The translations under genes and the position numbers were made by a program. Source: an uncultured Oscillospiraceae bacterium (lineage in GTDB: Bacteria; Bacillota; Clostridia; Oscillospirales; Oscillospiraceae). From it: a DNA stretch of 18,804 nucleotides. The notes beneath the pieces are model-generated. The model was not told where the DNA came from. It ran no database searches and worked only from the letters and a program-made list of their open reading frames with translations. This document shows, piece by piece, positions 12,708 to 18,804 of the stretch. Location: positions 1 through 18,804 of the forward strand of contig CAJTOE010000029.1 of NCBI GenBank assembly GCA_910577805.1. The letters run 5' to 3'. The stretch's first letter is position 1, and every line of letters begins with the position of its first letter.

Positions 12708-14675
12708 TTACTCCTCAGAAGAGGCTACATCCTCCTCGGAGTCCTCCGTCTCGACAGCGGGGGCCTCCAGAAGGGCGCGGATGGACAGGGAGATCTTCTT
12801 GCGCTCCATATCCACGTCGGTGATCTTCACATCGACCTTGTCGCCCTCGGCCAGGACGTCGCCGGGCTTCTCGATGCGGTGGTCGGCGATCTGGGAGATG
12901 TGGATCAGACCGTCCACACCGGGGACCACCTCGGCAAAGGCGCCGAAGGTCATCAGCTTCACGATACGCACATTCGCCGTATCGCCCACCTGGTAGGTGC
13001 TGGTGAACACGCTCCAGGGGTCCTGGCTGCGGTCCTTCACGCCCAGGGAGATTTTCTTCTTCTCCTTGTCGGCGGCAATGACGTACACGTCCAAGGTGTC
13101 GCCCACCTTCACAATCTCAGAGGGGTGCTTGATGCGGCTCCAGGACAGCTCGGAGATGTGGACCATGCCGTCCACGCCGCCGATGTCCACGAACACGCCG
13201 TAGGACGTGAGGGACTTGACGGTGCCGGTGTAGCGCTTGCCCTCCTCGATCTCCGCCCAGACCTTCTCGGCGGCGGCGGCCCGCTCGGCACGGGTCACAC
13301 GGCTGATGGAGCCCACCACGCGGCGGCGGGAGCGGTTGACCTCGGTGACCACCAGGCGGACCTTCTTCTTCAGCAGCTCAGACATCGGCGTCTCGCGGGG
13401 CAGGCCCGTCTGGGAGGCGGGGATGAACACCCGCACGCCCTTGATGGAGGCCACCACGCCGCCCTTGTTGTCCTCGGTAATGAAGCCCTCCAGCACGCTC
13501 TCGTTCTCCTGGGCGGCCTCGATCTCCTCCCAGCCCTTCACGATGTCCAGGCGCTTCTTGGACAGCTTGACCATGCAGTCCCGGTCGCTGACCAGGGTGA
13601 CATAGGCTTCGATCTCGTCGCCCACCTTGACCACGTCCTCGATCTTGACGTCGGGGTCGTCGCTCATCTCGGATACGGGAATGTAGCCGGGATATTTGAT
13701 GCCAAGCTCCACCTCGATCTCAGTGGGCGTGACAGCTACAACCGTGCCCTTGACCGTTTCCCCCGTATTTAAAGTCTTGATCGATTCCTCCAGCATTTCC
13801 GCAAAGGATTTTTCGACCTCCATGATTTCATCGCTCATTTTGTCCATGACCTCCTTTATTATCCACGCAGGGGTGGAAGCCCCCGCCGTGATTCCAACAG
13901 CATCCGCCTGTTTCAGATCAGACGGATCGAGATCCGCCGCCCGCTCAATCAACTGGACGCGGGGACAACTCTCAGCGCAGAGCTGGGCCAGACGCTTGGT
14001 ATTGCTGCTGTGCCGGTCGCCCACCACCACCATGGCCCCGCAGACGCGTGCCAGACGGACCGCCTCATCCTGGCGTTTGGATGTTGCTCCGCATATTGTA
14101 TCAAAAAATTCTGCGTTTGTACACTCTTTTTTTGCTTTTTTCAAGCAATCCTCCCAAATTTTCTGTGTCGAGGTAGTTTGAGACACAAATGTCAGGGGGA
14201 TTTTCCCATTTTTTTCATCCTCTTCCAGCCATTTTTCCAGCTCCTCCACCCCGGACAGCACCACCGGATGGCGGCACCAGCCCGCGATGGCTTCCACCTC
14301 CGGGTGGCGGTGGGTGCCGATGATCACCGGCGTGCGTCCCCGCTCCTCGGCCTGGCACACCAGCTCGTGGATGCGCTTGACGTTGGGGCAGGTGGCGTCC
14401 AGCAGCTCCACGCCCCGGGCCTCCAGGGCGCACAGCACCGCCCGGCTCTCCCCGTGGGAGCGGATCAGCGCCCGCGCCCCGCTGGGGACCTCCTCCGGGG
14501 ACTGGGCGGTTTTCAGCCCCAGAGCTTCCAGCCGCTCCACCACGTCCCGGTTGTGGATGATGGAACCCAGCATCCAGCAGGGCGTCTCCTCCCCGGCGGC
14601 CCGCTCTGCCAGCTCCACCGCCCGGCGCACGCCGTAGCAGAACCCGGCGGACCGGGCCAGCCGGAGCCGGCTCAC
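12708..14675 (-). CDS. ispH-rpsA: IspH (HMBPP reductase) fused to ribosomal protein S1
   Basis: A 655-residue bifunctional protein, an architecture known from Clostridia. Residues 1-278 are IspH, the last MEP-pathway enzyme, a 4Fe-4S protein that reduces HMBPP to IPP and DMAPP. The cluster ligands Cys13 (GFCYGV), Cys96 (ATCPNV) and Cys195 (TICGAT) are present, as are His41, His74, the HPEVE motif with His124 and Glu126, HSSNT and GASTPAW. Residues about 305-631 hold four S1 RNA-binding domains (near 305-373, 392-459, 477-546 and 562-631), followed by an acidic tail. The start is GTG, overlapping the plsC stop as GTGA, with AGGAGG just upstream. At the junction an AAAGGAGGT precedes Met280, so a separate S1 could also be translated. 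Confidence 0.96.
   Translation of the reverse strand: MSRLRLARSAGFCYGVRRAVELAERAAGEETPCWMLGSIIHNRDVVERLEALGLKTAQSPEEVPSGARALIRSHGESRAVLCALEARGVELLDATCPNVKRIHELVCQAEERGRTPVIIGTHRHPEVEAIAGWCRHPVVLSGVEELEKWLEEDEKNGKIPLTFVSQTTSTQKIWEDCLKKAKKECTNAEFFDTICGATSKRQDEAVRLARVCGAMVVVGDRHSSNTKRLAQLCAESCPRVQLIERAADLDPSDLKQADAVGITAGASTPAWIIKEVMDKMSDEIMEVEKSFAEMLEESIKTLNTGETVKGTVVAVTPTEIEVELGIKYPGYIPVSEMSDDPDVKIEDVVKVGDEIEAYVTLVSDRDCMVKLSKKRLDIVKGWEEIEAAQENESVLEGFITEDNKGGVVASIKGVRVFIPASQTGLPRETPMSELLKKKVRLVVTEVNRSRRRVVGSISRVTRAERAAAAEKVWAEIEEGKRYTGTVKSLTSYGVFVDIGGVDGMVHISELSWSRIKHPSEIVKVGDTLDVYVIAADKEKKKISLGVKDRSQDPWSVFTSTYQVGDTANVRIVKLMTFGAFAEVVPGVDGLIHISQIADHRIEKPGDVLAEGDKVDVKITDVDMERKKISLSIRALLEAPAVETEDSEEDVASSEE
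13849..13857 (-). promoter_or_regulatory. Internal Shine-Dalgarno at the IspH-S1 junction
   Basis: AAAGGAGGT on the minus strand lies 10 nt before an in-frame ATG (13836-13838, residue 280 of the fusion), exactly where the S1 part begins. Translation from there would give a 376-residue S1 protein. Another in-frame ATG (13845-13847) is probably too close to the Shine-Dalgarno. Confidence 0.6.
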
Positions 14676-15271
14676 GCGGCCTCCTCCCCCAGGGCCTGGA
14701 TGCGCGCCATCAAATCGCAGGCGATCTGCTGCAGCTCCTCGGAGGTGGCCTTATTGCCCGCGATCTGGGGGTGGTAGGGCTGGCCGAACACCACCCGCGT
14801 AGGGCGGAAGCGGCGCTTTTTGGGCTGGATGTACACAGGGATCAGAGGCGCGCCTGTCCGGGTGGCGAACAGCGCCGCCCCCGCCTTCGCGTCGGAGGCC
14901 TCCCCCTCTCCCACACGGGTGCCCTCCGGAAAAATCAGCAGCTTGTGGTCGGTTTTCAGACACCGCATGGCCGTCTTTGCCGCCCGCAGGTCCGCCTTGC
15001 CCCGGTCCACCCCGAACACGCCGGCCTTACTGAGCAGCCAGCCCAGCACCGGCCATTTTAAAATCTCCGCCTTTGCCATCGCCCAGACGGGATACCGCCG
15101 TCCCAGCGCAAAGACCACATACAGCGGGTCTCCCGCCGTGGTGTGGTTGGGGCAGATCACCGCCGCGCCCTCCGGGATGTTCTCCCGGCCCACCGCCTTG
15201 ATGGGGTGGAGGAAATTGAAAATCGGCCAATAAATCGTATACAGCAGCCGAAACACCGTATCCGTACTCAT
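14672..15271 (-). CDS. plsC: 1-acyl-sn-glycerol-3-phosphate acyltransferase
   Basis: Membrane-associated acyltransferase that turns lysophosphatidic acid into phosphatidic acid. The 199 residues are typical of short Gram-positive PlsC. Motif I is NHTTAGD (42-48, an HX4D with the catalytic His43 and Asp48). The block around FGVDRG (86-91), motif III FPEGTR (114-119) and block IV PLIPVYIQP (142-150) are all visible. The N-terminus is hydrophobic and amphipathic, as expected for a membrane-bound enzyme. It overlaps the cmk stop by ATGA and the ispH start by GTGA, so it is tightly coupled on both sides. Confidence 0.95.
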   Translation of the reverse strand: MSTDTVFRLLYTIYWPIFNFLHPIKAVGRENIPEGAAVICPNHTTAGDPLYVVFALGRRYPVWAMAKAEILKWPVLGWLLSKAGVFGVDRGKADLRAAKTAMRCLKTDHKLLIFPEGTRVGEGEASDAKAGAALFATRTGAPLIPVYIQPKKRRFRPTRVVFGQPYHPQIAGNKATSEELQQIACDLMARIQALGEEAA

Positions 15272-15945
15272 ACCTCTTGCCTCCCGTTCTGCCTCCCGCT
15301 GACGATCTCCAGCATTTGCGTCAAGCTCTGCTCCAGGTCCAGCCCGGAGGTGTCCAGCCGTACCGCGTCCTCTGCCTGCCGCAGAGGGGCGGCGGCCCGG
15401 TTCCGGTCCTGCCGGTCCCGGTCCTGGATGTCCTGAAGAATCTGCTCGTACTGGGCGGGCTGGCCCCGCTGCTCCAGCTCCAGCAGACGGCGCTTGGCCC
15501 GGACCTCCGGCGAGGCGGTCAGAAAAATCTTCACATCCGCGTCGGGCAGCACCACCGTGCCGATGTCCCGGCCGTCCATGACGACGCTGTGCTCTCTGGC
15601 CTGCCGGCGCTGGAAGTCCAGCAGAAATGCCCGGACCTCCGGCAGAGCGGCCACCTGGGAGGCCCGCTGAGAGACCTCGTGGACCCGGATGGCCTCGCTC
15701 ACATCCTCGCCGTTCAGGCGCATCCGCTGCACGCCCCCGCTGTCGTACTCCATCCGGATGTCCAGCTTTTCCAGCATAGGGACGACCTCCTCCGGGGCAA
15801 GCCGGTTTCGCAGGGTGTACAGTCCCACCGTCCGGTAGATGGCTCCGGTGTCCACGTACAAAAATCCAAGCCGCTGGGCCAGTCTCCGGGCCAGGGTGCT
15901 TTTCCCGGCCCCTGCCGGGCCGTCAATGGCAACGCTCTTGTTCAT
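15268..15945 (-). CDS. cmk: Cytidylate kinase
   Basis: Phosphorylates CMP and dCMP with ATP. Substrates include CMP released by lipid synthesis and by IspF. The protein has 225 residues. The P-loop is GPAGAGKST (9-17). DTGAIYR (32-38) and MDGRDIGTVVLPDADVKIFL carry the CMP-binding and catalytic features, and the Arg-rich lid is in DIQDRDRQDRNRAAAPL. Four-nucleotide ATGA overlaps join it to the flavoprotein gene upstream and to plsC downstream. The cmk, plsC, ispH-S1 order recurs in Clostridia (and cmk beside an S1-like gene in Bacillus). Confidence 0.97.
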   Translation of the reverse strand: MNKSVAIDGPAGAGKSTLARRLAQRLGFLYVDTGAIYRTVGLYTLRNRLAPEEVVPMLEKLDIRMEYDSGGVQRMRLNGEDVSEAIRVHEVSQRASQVAALPEVRAFLLDFQRRQAREHSVVMDGRDIGTVVLPDADVKIFLTASPEVRAKRRLLELEQRGQPAQYEQILQDIQDRDRQDRNRAAAPLRQAEDAVRLDTSGLDLEQSLTQMLEIVSGRQNGRQEV

Positions 15946-17180
15946 CCTTCCGCCTCCCGCACTGCATGTTCTCCCGCCGCCCGGCCTGTGGCCCAGGCGA
16001 TCTGCAAGTTAAAGCCGCCGGTGTAAGCATCCACATCCAGCAGTTCCCCGGCGAAAAACAGACCGGGGATTTTTTTGGACTCCATGGTCTTGGGGTCCAC
16101 CTCCGCCGCCTTCACCCCGCCGGAGGTCACAATGGCCTCCGCGATGGGCCGGGGGCCGGACACCGTGACCGAAAAGCTCTTAAAAAGCTCCAGCAGGCGG
16201 CGGCGCTCCGGCCGGGTCAAATCCCTGGCCTTCTTGTCCCCCGGAATGTCCGCCCGTTCCAGCAGCACCGGGACCAGCAGACGGGGGGCCAGAGCGTTCA
16301 GGAGATTATCCATGTCCTTATTGGACCCCTGGGCCAGCTCCCGGACCAGGCGGGCGTCCAGCGCCGGCTCGTCCAGGGCGGGCTTGAGGTCGATGAAGCA
16401 GGTGTACTGCTCCTTCGCAAAATCCCGCATGTGGGCGCTGGCGCTGAGGACCAGCGGCCCCGACAGGCCGAAGTGGGTGAACAGCAGCTCCCCCTGCTCC
16501 TGGAAGAGGACTTTTTTCTTCTGGTTTTTGACCCGTAAGACCACGTTTTTCAGCGCAAGCCCCTGCATCGCGCCGCAGAAGCGGTCGCTGGACTCCAGGG
16601 GGACCAGGGAGGGCTTTGGCTCTATGACCGTATGTCCCACCGCCTGGGCCATCTGGAAGCCGTCCCCGGTGGAGCCGGTGGCCGGGTAGGAGACCCCGCC
16701 GGTGGCCAGCACCACCGCGTCCGCCGGATACGTGCCCCGCTCGCCCTTCAGTCCCTTGGCACAGCCGTCCTCTATTATAATCGAAACGGCCCGGTCCTGC
16801 AAGATTTTTACCCGCAGGCGCTTCATCTCATAGAACAGCGCGTCCACAATATCCGCCGCTTTGTCCGAGGCGGGGAACACCCGCCCGCCCCGCTCTACCT
16901 TCAGTTCTACGCCTAAGGCAGAAAAAAATTCCTCCACCCAGGCGGGAGGGGTCCGGGCGATGGCCCCGTACAGAAACCGGCTGTTCCGGGGGACCATCTC
17001 CAGCACCTTCTCGCCGGAGCAGTGGTTGGTGACATTGCAGCGGCCCTTTCCCGTGATGTACAGCTTGCGGCCCACCTTGGGGTTGCGCTCCAGCAGAGTA
17101 ACCGCGCCTCCCAGCCGGGCGGCGGCGATAGCCGCCATCATACCGGCGCTTCCGCCGCCGGCGATTACGATCTCCCTCAC
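15942..17180 (-). CDS. HI0933/BaiN-type NAD(P)/FAD-dependent oxidoreductase
   Basis: A 412-residue flavoprotein of the HI0933 (YhiN/BaiN) family. Visible are the N-terminal dinucleotide fold GGGSAG (8-13) with the ribose-binding Glu31, the family motif GRKLYITGKGRCNVTN (37-52), the ATGG motif (ATGGVSYPATGSTGDG) and the C-terminal FAD contact FFAGELLDVDAYTGGFN (375-391). Most members have no proven substrate; in bile-acid 7-dehydroxylating Clostridia BaiN was reported to reduce bile-acid intermediates. The operon here is housekeeping, so a bile-acid role should not be assumed. The start is GTG in a GTGA overlap with the RpiR gene, and its end overlaps cmk. Confidence 0.93.
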   Translation of the reverse strand: MREIVIAGGGSAGMMAAIAAARLGGAVTLLERNPKVGRKLYITGKGRCNVTNHCSGEKVLEMVPRNSRFLYGAIARTPPAWVEEFFSALGVELKVERGGRVFPASDKAADIVDALFYEMKRLRVKILQDRAVSIIIEDGCAKGLKGERGTYPADAVVLATGGVSYPATGSTGDGFQMAQAVGHTVIEPKPSLVPLESSDRFCGAMQGLALKNVVLRVKNQKKKVLFQEQGELLFTHFGLSGPLVLSASAHMRDFAKEQYTCFIDLKPALDEPALDARLVRELAQGSNKDMDNLLNALAPRLLVPVLLERADIPGDKKARDLTRPERRRLLELFKSFSVTVSGPRPIAEAIVTSGGVKAAEVDPKTMESKKIPGLFFAGELLDVDAYTGGFNLQIAWATGRAAGEHAVREAEG

Positions 17181-18046
17181 GGGGCTTCCACCACCTTCTG
17201 ATACACGCCGTAGTCCTCCCAGATTTTCTCCAGGGACTGGAAGGTTTTGGCCAGATTGTCGTCCTTTTTCCGGCTGACCTCCACCAGCAGGGCGTTCACC
17301 AGGCTCAGAGGCCCCACCAGGGAGTCCACAAAGGAGGCCATATCGCTGCGGGCCGTCAGGGTGTAATGGGAGATCGCCGCCAGGGGGGAGGCCTCGCTGT
17401 CGGTGATAGCCACGGTGGTGGCTCCCCGGTCGCGGGCGAAGCTCATAGCCTGGACCGTGCGGGTGGAGTAGCGGGGGAAGCTGATGCCCAGCACCACGTC
17501 CTCCGGCTCCACCCAGAACAGCCGCTCGAACACCTCGCTGGCGCTGTTGGCGCTCACCAGCACCGCCCCGTCGAAAATCAGGCTGAGGTAAAAATGCAGA
17601 AAAACCGCCAGGGCCTGGGAGGAGCGCACCCCGACAATGTAGATCTTCCGGGCGCCGGCCAGGGCGCTGGTGGCCTGCTCAAAGCTCTCCCGGTCCACCT
17701 CCTCCAGGGTCTGGCGCAGCTTTTCCATGTCCGACTGGAGCACGGACGCCAGCACGTCCTGGTCGCCCATCCGGTCCTTGGCGACCTCGATGCGCTGCAC
17801 GGAGGTCAGACGGCTGCGGATCATTTTCTGCAGCTCCCGCTGCATGTTGGGGTAGCCCCCGAAGCCCAGCTCGGCGGCGAAGCGGACCACGGTGGACTCG
17901 CTCACCTGGACCTGCTGGCCCAGGCGGCTGGCGGTCATAAACGCGGCCTTGTCGTAGGAATGGAGGATAAAGCCTGCAATGCGCTTTTGTCCCTTGGAGA
18001 AGCTGCTCATATTTTCCTGGATCAGCGTTAAAATATCCTGGTTCAT
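17177..18046 (-). CDS. RpiR/MurR-family transcriptional regulator with SIS domain
   Basis: A 289-residue regulator. The N-terminal HTH_6 domain is residues 1-77 (SKGQKRIAGFIL, then SESTVVRFAAELGFGGYPN). The C-terminal SIS domain (about 130-255, beginning ARKIYIVGVRSSQAL) normally binds a phosphosugar. Ligand and targets cannot be read from the sequence. It is the first gene of the overlapped flavoprotein-cmk-plsC-ispH-rpsA block and so may be autoregulatory for it, which would be unusual because RpiR proteins mostly control sugar catabolism. ATG 18044-18046 is chosen because GGGGAG lies about 6 nt upstream; the longer open frame runs antisense through rluB and is rejected. Confidence 0.92.
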   Translation of the reverse strand: MNQDILTLIQENMSSFSKGQKRIAGFILHSYDKAAFMTASRLGQQVQVSESTVVRFAAELGFGGYPNMQRELQKMIRSRLTSVQRIEVAKDRMGDQDVLASVLQSDMEKLRQTLEEVDRESFEQATSALAGARKIYIVGVRSSQALAVFLHFYLSLIFDGAVLVSANSASEVFERLFWVEPEDVVLGISFPRYSTRTVQAMSFARDRGATTVAITDSEASPLAAISHYTLTARSDMASFVDSLVGPLSLVNALLVEVSRKKDDNLAKTFQSLEKIWEDYGVYQKVVEAP

Positions 18047-18085
18047 TGTCTCTCCCCTTCCCCGTCCGTCTCTTTTGTATGGTCT

Positions 18086-18114
18086 ATCATATCGGTTTTT
18101 GGAAGAAAAAGCAA
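18086..18114 (-). promoter_or_regulatory. Promoter candidate for the RpiR-led operon
   Basis: On the minus strand, TTGCTT (18109-18114) and TATGAT (18086-18091) are spaced 17 nt apart. A short palindrome TGGTGACCA lies just upstream (about 18137-18145). There is no intrinsic terminator between rluB and this promoter, so read-through from rluB is possible. Confidence 0.5.
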
Positions 18115-18168
18115 GTCCCTGTGCGGGGTTTTTCCAGTGGTGACCAATCATCTCCACAAAATGGCCCC

Positions 18169-18804
18169 TCAAACCAATTCCTGCAAATTTTTTTCCGCCA
18201 GCAGAGCGGCGGTCTCCCCGTCTGTCAGGGGCCGCCACGCCCCCGGCCGAAGCCGCCGGTCCAGCGAAAGGCTCCCCTCCCGGATGCGCTTGAGCCGCAG
18301 GACCGTCAGCCCCGCCTGGGCGCACATCCGGCGCACCTGCCGGTTCTTCCCCTGGCGGATGGTGACCGAGAGCTGGTGGACGCTGCCGCTGGACCGCCCC
18401 CGGCGGATGACGGCGGGCAGGAGAGGTTCCCCGTCCAGCTCCATGGGGGAGGACAGAGCCGTCAGCCCCGCCTCCAGCTCCCCGGTCACCCAGACCAGGT
18501 ATTCTTTCTCCACCTGATGGCTGGGGTGGAGCAGGAAATGGGTCAGCTCGCCGTCGTCGGTGAGCAGAAGCAGCCCTTCCGAGTCCAGGTCCAACCGTCC
18601 CACCGGCCACACCCGCGCCCCGCAGCCGGAGACCAGCTGGGCTACGGTTTTCCGGCCCTTTTCGTCGGACAGGGTGGACACCACCCCCCGCGGCTTGTGG
18701 AGCATCAGATAACGGTGGGTCCCGGCGGGCCGCAGGGGCCGTCCGTCTACCGCCACCTGGTCCCGCTCTAAATCCGCCCGGTCCCCCAGATGGGCCTTTT
18801 CCCC
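18169..18804 (-). CDS. rluB: Ribosomal large-subunit pseudouridine synthase, RluB type (5' end outside window)
   Basis: A pseudouridine synthase of the RsuA/RluB/RluE/RluF family; family members modify one uridine of 23S (RluB) or 16S (RsuA) rRNA. The frame stays open to the window edge and 211 residues are visible. The first about 20 (EKAHLGDRADLERDQVAVDG) are the tail of the N-terminal S4 RNA-binding domain, so perhaps 30-40 residues are missing. The catalytic motif GRLDLDSEGLLLLTDDGE contains the nucleophilic Asp. LMLHKPRGVVST and the C-terminal IRQGKNRQVRRM are family signatures. RluB rather than RsuA is chosen from general resemblance and gene context; this subfamily choice is moderate. 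Confidence 0.88.
   Translation of the reverse strand, partial: GEKAHLGDRADLERDQVAVDGRPLRPAGTHRYLMLHKPRGVVSTLSDEKGRKTVAQLVSGCGARVWPVGRLDLDSEGLLLLTDDGELTHFLLHPSHQVEKEYLVWVTGELEAGLTALSSPMELDGEPLLPAVIRRGRSSGSVHQLSVTIRQGKNRQVRRMCAQAGLTVLRLKRIREGSLSLDRRLRPGAWRPLTDGETAALLAEKNLQELV

Noticed and set aside
12879..13772. 297-codon plus-strand frame opposite ispH-rpsA
   Set aside because: His/Gly/Leu-rich antisense translation typical of the complement of GC-rich genes.
15942..17180. Bile-acid-modifying baiN assignment
   Set aside because: The family is right, but the gene lies in a housekeeping operon without other bai genes, so only the family name is given.
18047..18610. N-terminal extension of the RpiR frame through rluB
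   Set aside because: Overlaps the conserved rluB coding sequence in another frame; the HTH domain and ribosome binding site fix the start at 18046.

Overview
The window looks like a chromosome segment of a moderately GC-rich gut Firmicute, most likely an Oscillospiraceae-type Clostridium (Flavonifractor/Lawsonibacter-like). This is an inference. It rests on AGGAGG-type ribosome binding sites, sigma-A-like promoters with 17-nt spacers, a CarD-family gene, an IspH-ribosomal protein S1 fusion gene known from Clostridia, and an HI0933/BaiN-type flavoprotein gene in a cmk-plsC-ispH operon. No genus can be fixed from sequence reading alone.

Region 1 (1-2584) is the end of an integrated mobile element (ICE or prophage-like) that continues left of the window. 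It has a small coiled-coil orphan and an excisionase-like HTH protein on the minus strand. Divergent to them is a winged-helix protein translationally coupled to a tyrosine integrase. The integrase carries an unusual XRE-like helix-turn-helix inserted between its DNA-binding and catalytic parts. Immediately after int are repeated TTGAATT motifs and an inverted repeat, which are candidate attachment-region signals. They abut the 3' end of an initiator tRNA gene.

Region 2 (2585-7532) is chromosomal backbone: tRNA-Leu(TAA) and tRNA-fMet with a near-consensus promoter, then lepA (EF-4). Upstream of lepA, in the same direction, lie an unknown acidic protein and an XRE regulator. The junction between those two holds three perfect copies of a 17-bp unit that contains the Shine-Dalgarno sequence. 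Divergent from the XRE gene is pta (phosphate acetyltransferase), ended by a strong terminator.

Region 3 (7533-10175) is the accessory part. It holds a repeat-rich, structured intergenic stretch, two unknown proteins in a likely operon, a 164-bp MITE-like palindromic repeat, and a four-helix membrane protein of unknown function.

Region 4 (10176-18804) is all on the minus strand. Transcription order is rluB (partial), an RpiR-type regulator, an HI0933/BaiN flavoprotein, cmk, plsC and ispH-rpsA; the joints from rpiR onward are 4-nt overlaps, and the unit ends in two tandem terminators. Then come carD with its own promoter and terminator, and ispD-ispF plus a small ORF with their own promoter. 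The block therefore supplies three MEP isoprenoid steps (IspD, IspF, IspH), CMP recycling, phospholipid acylation and translation (S1). The embedded Shine-Dalgarno at the IspH-S1 junction suggests free S1 may also be made.
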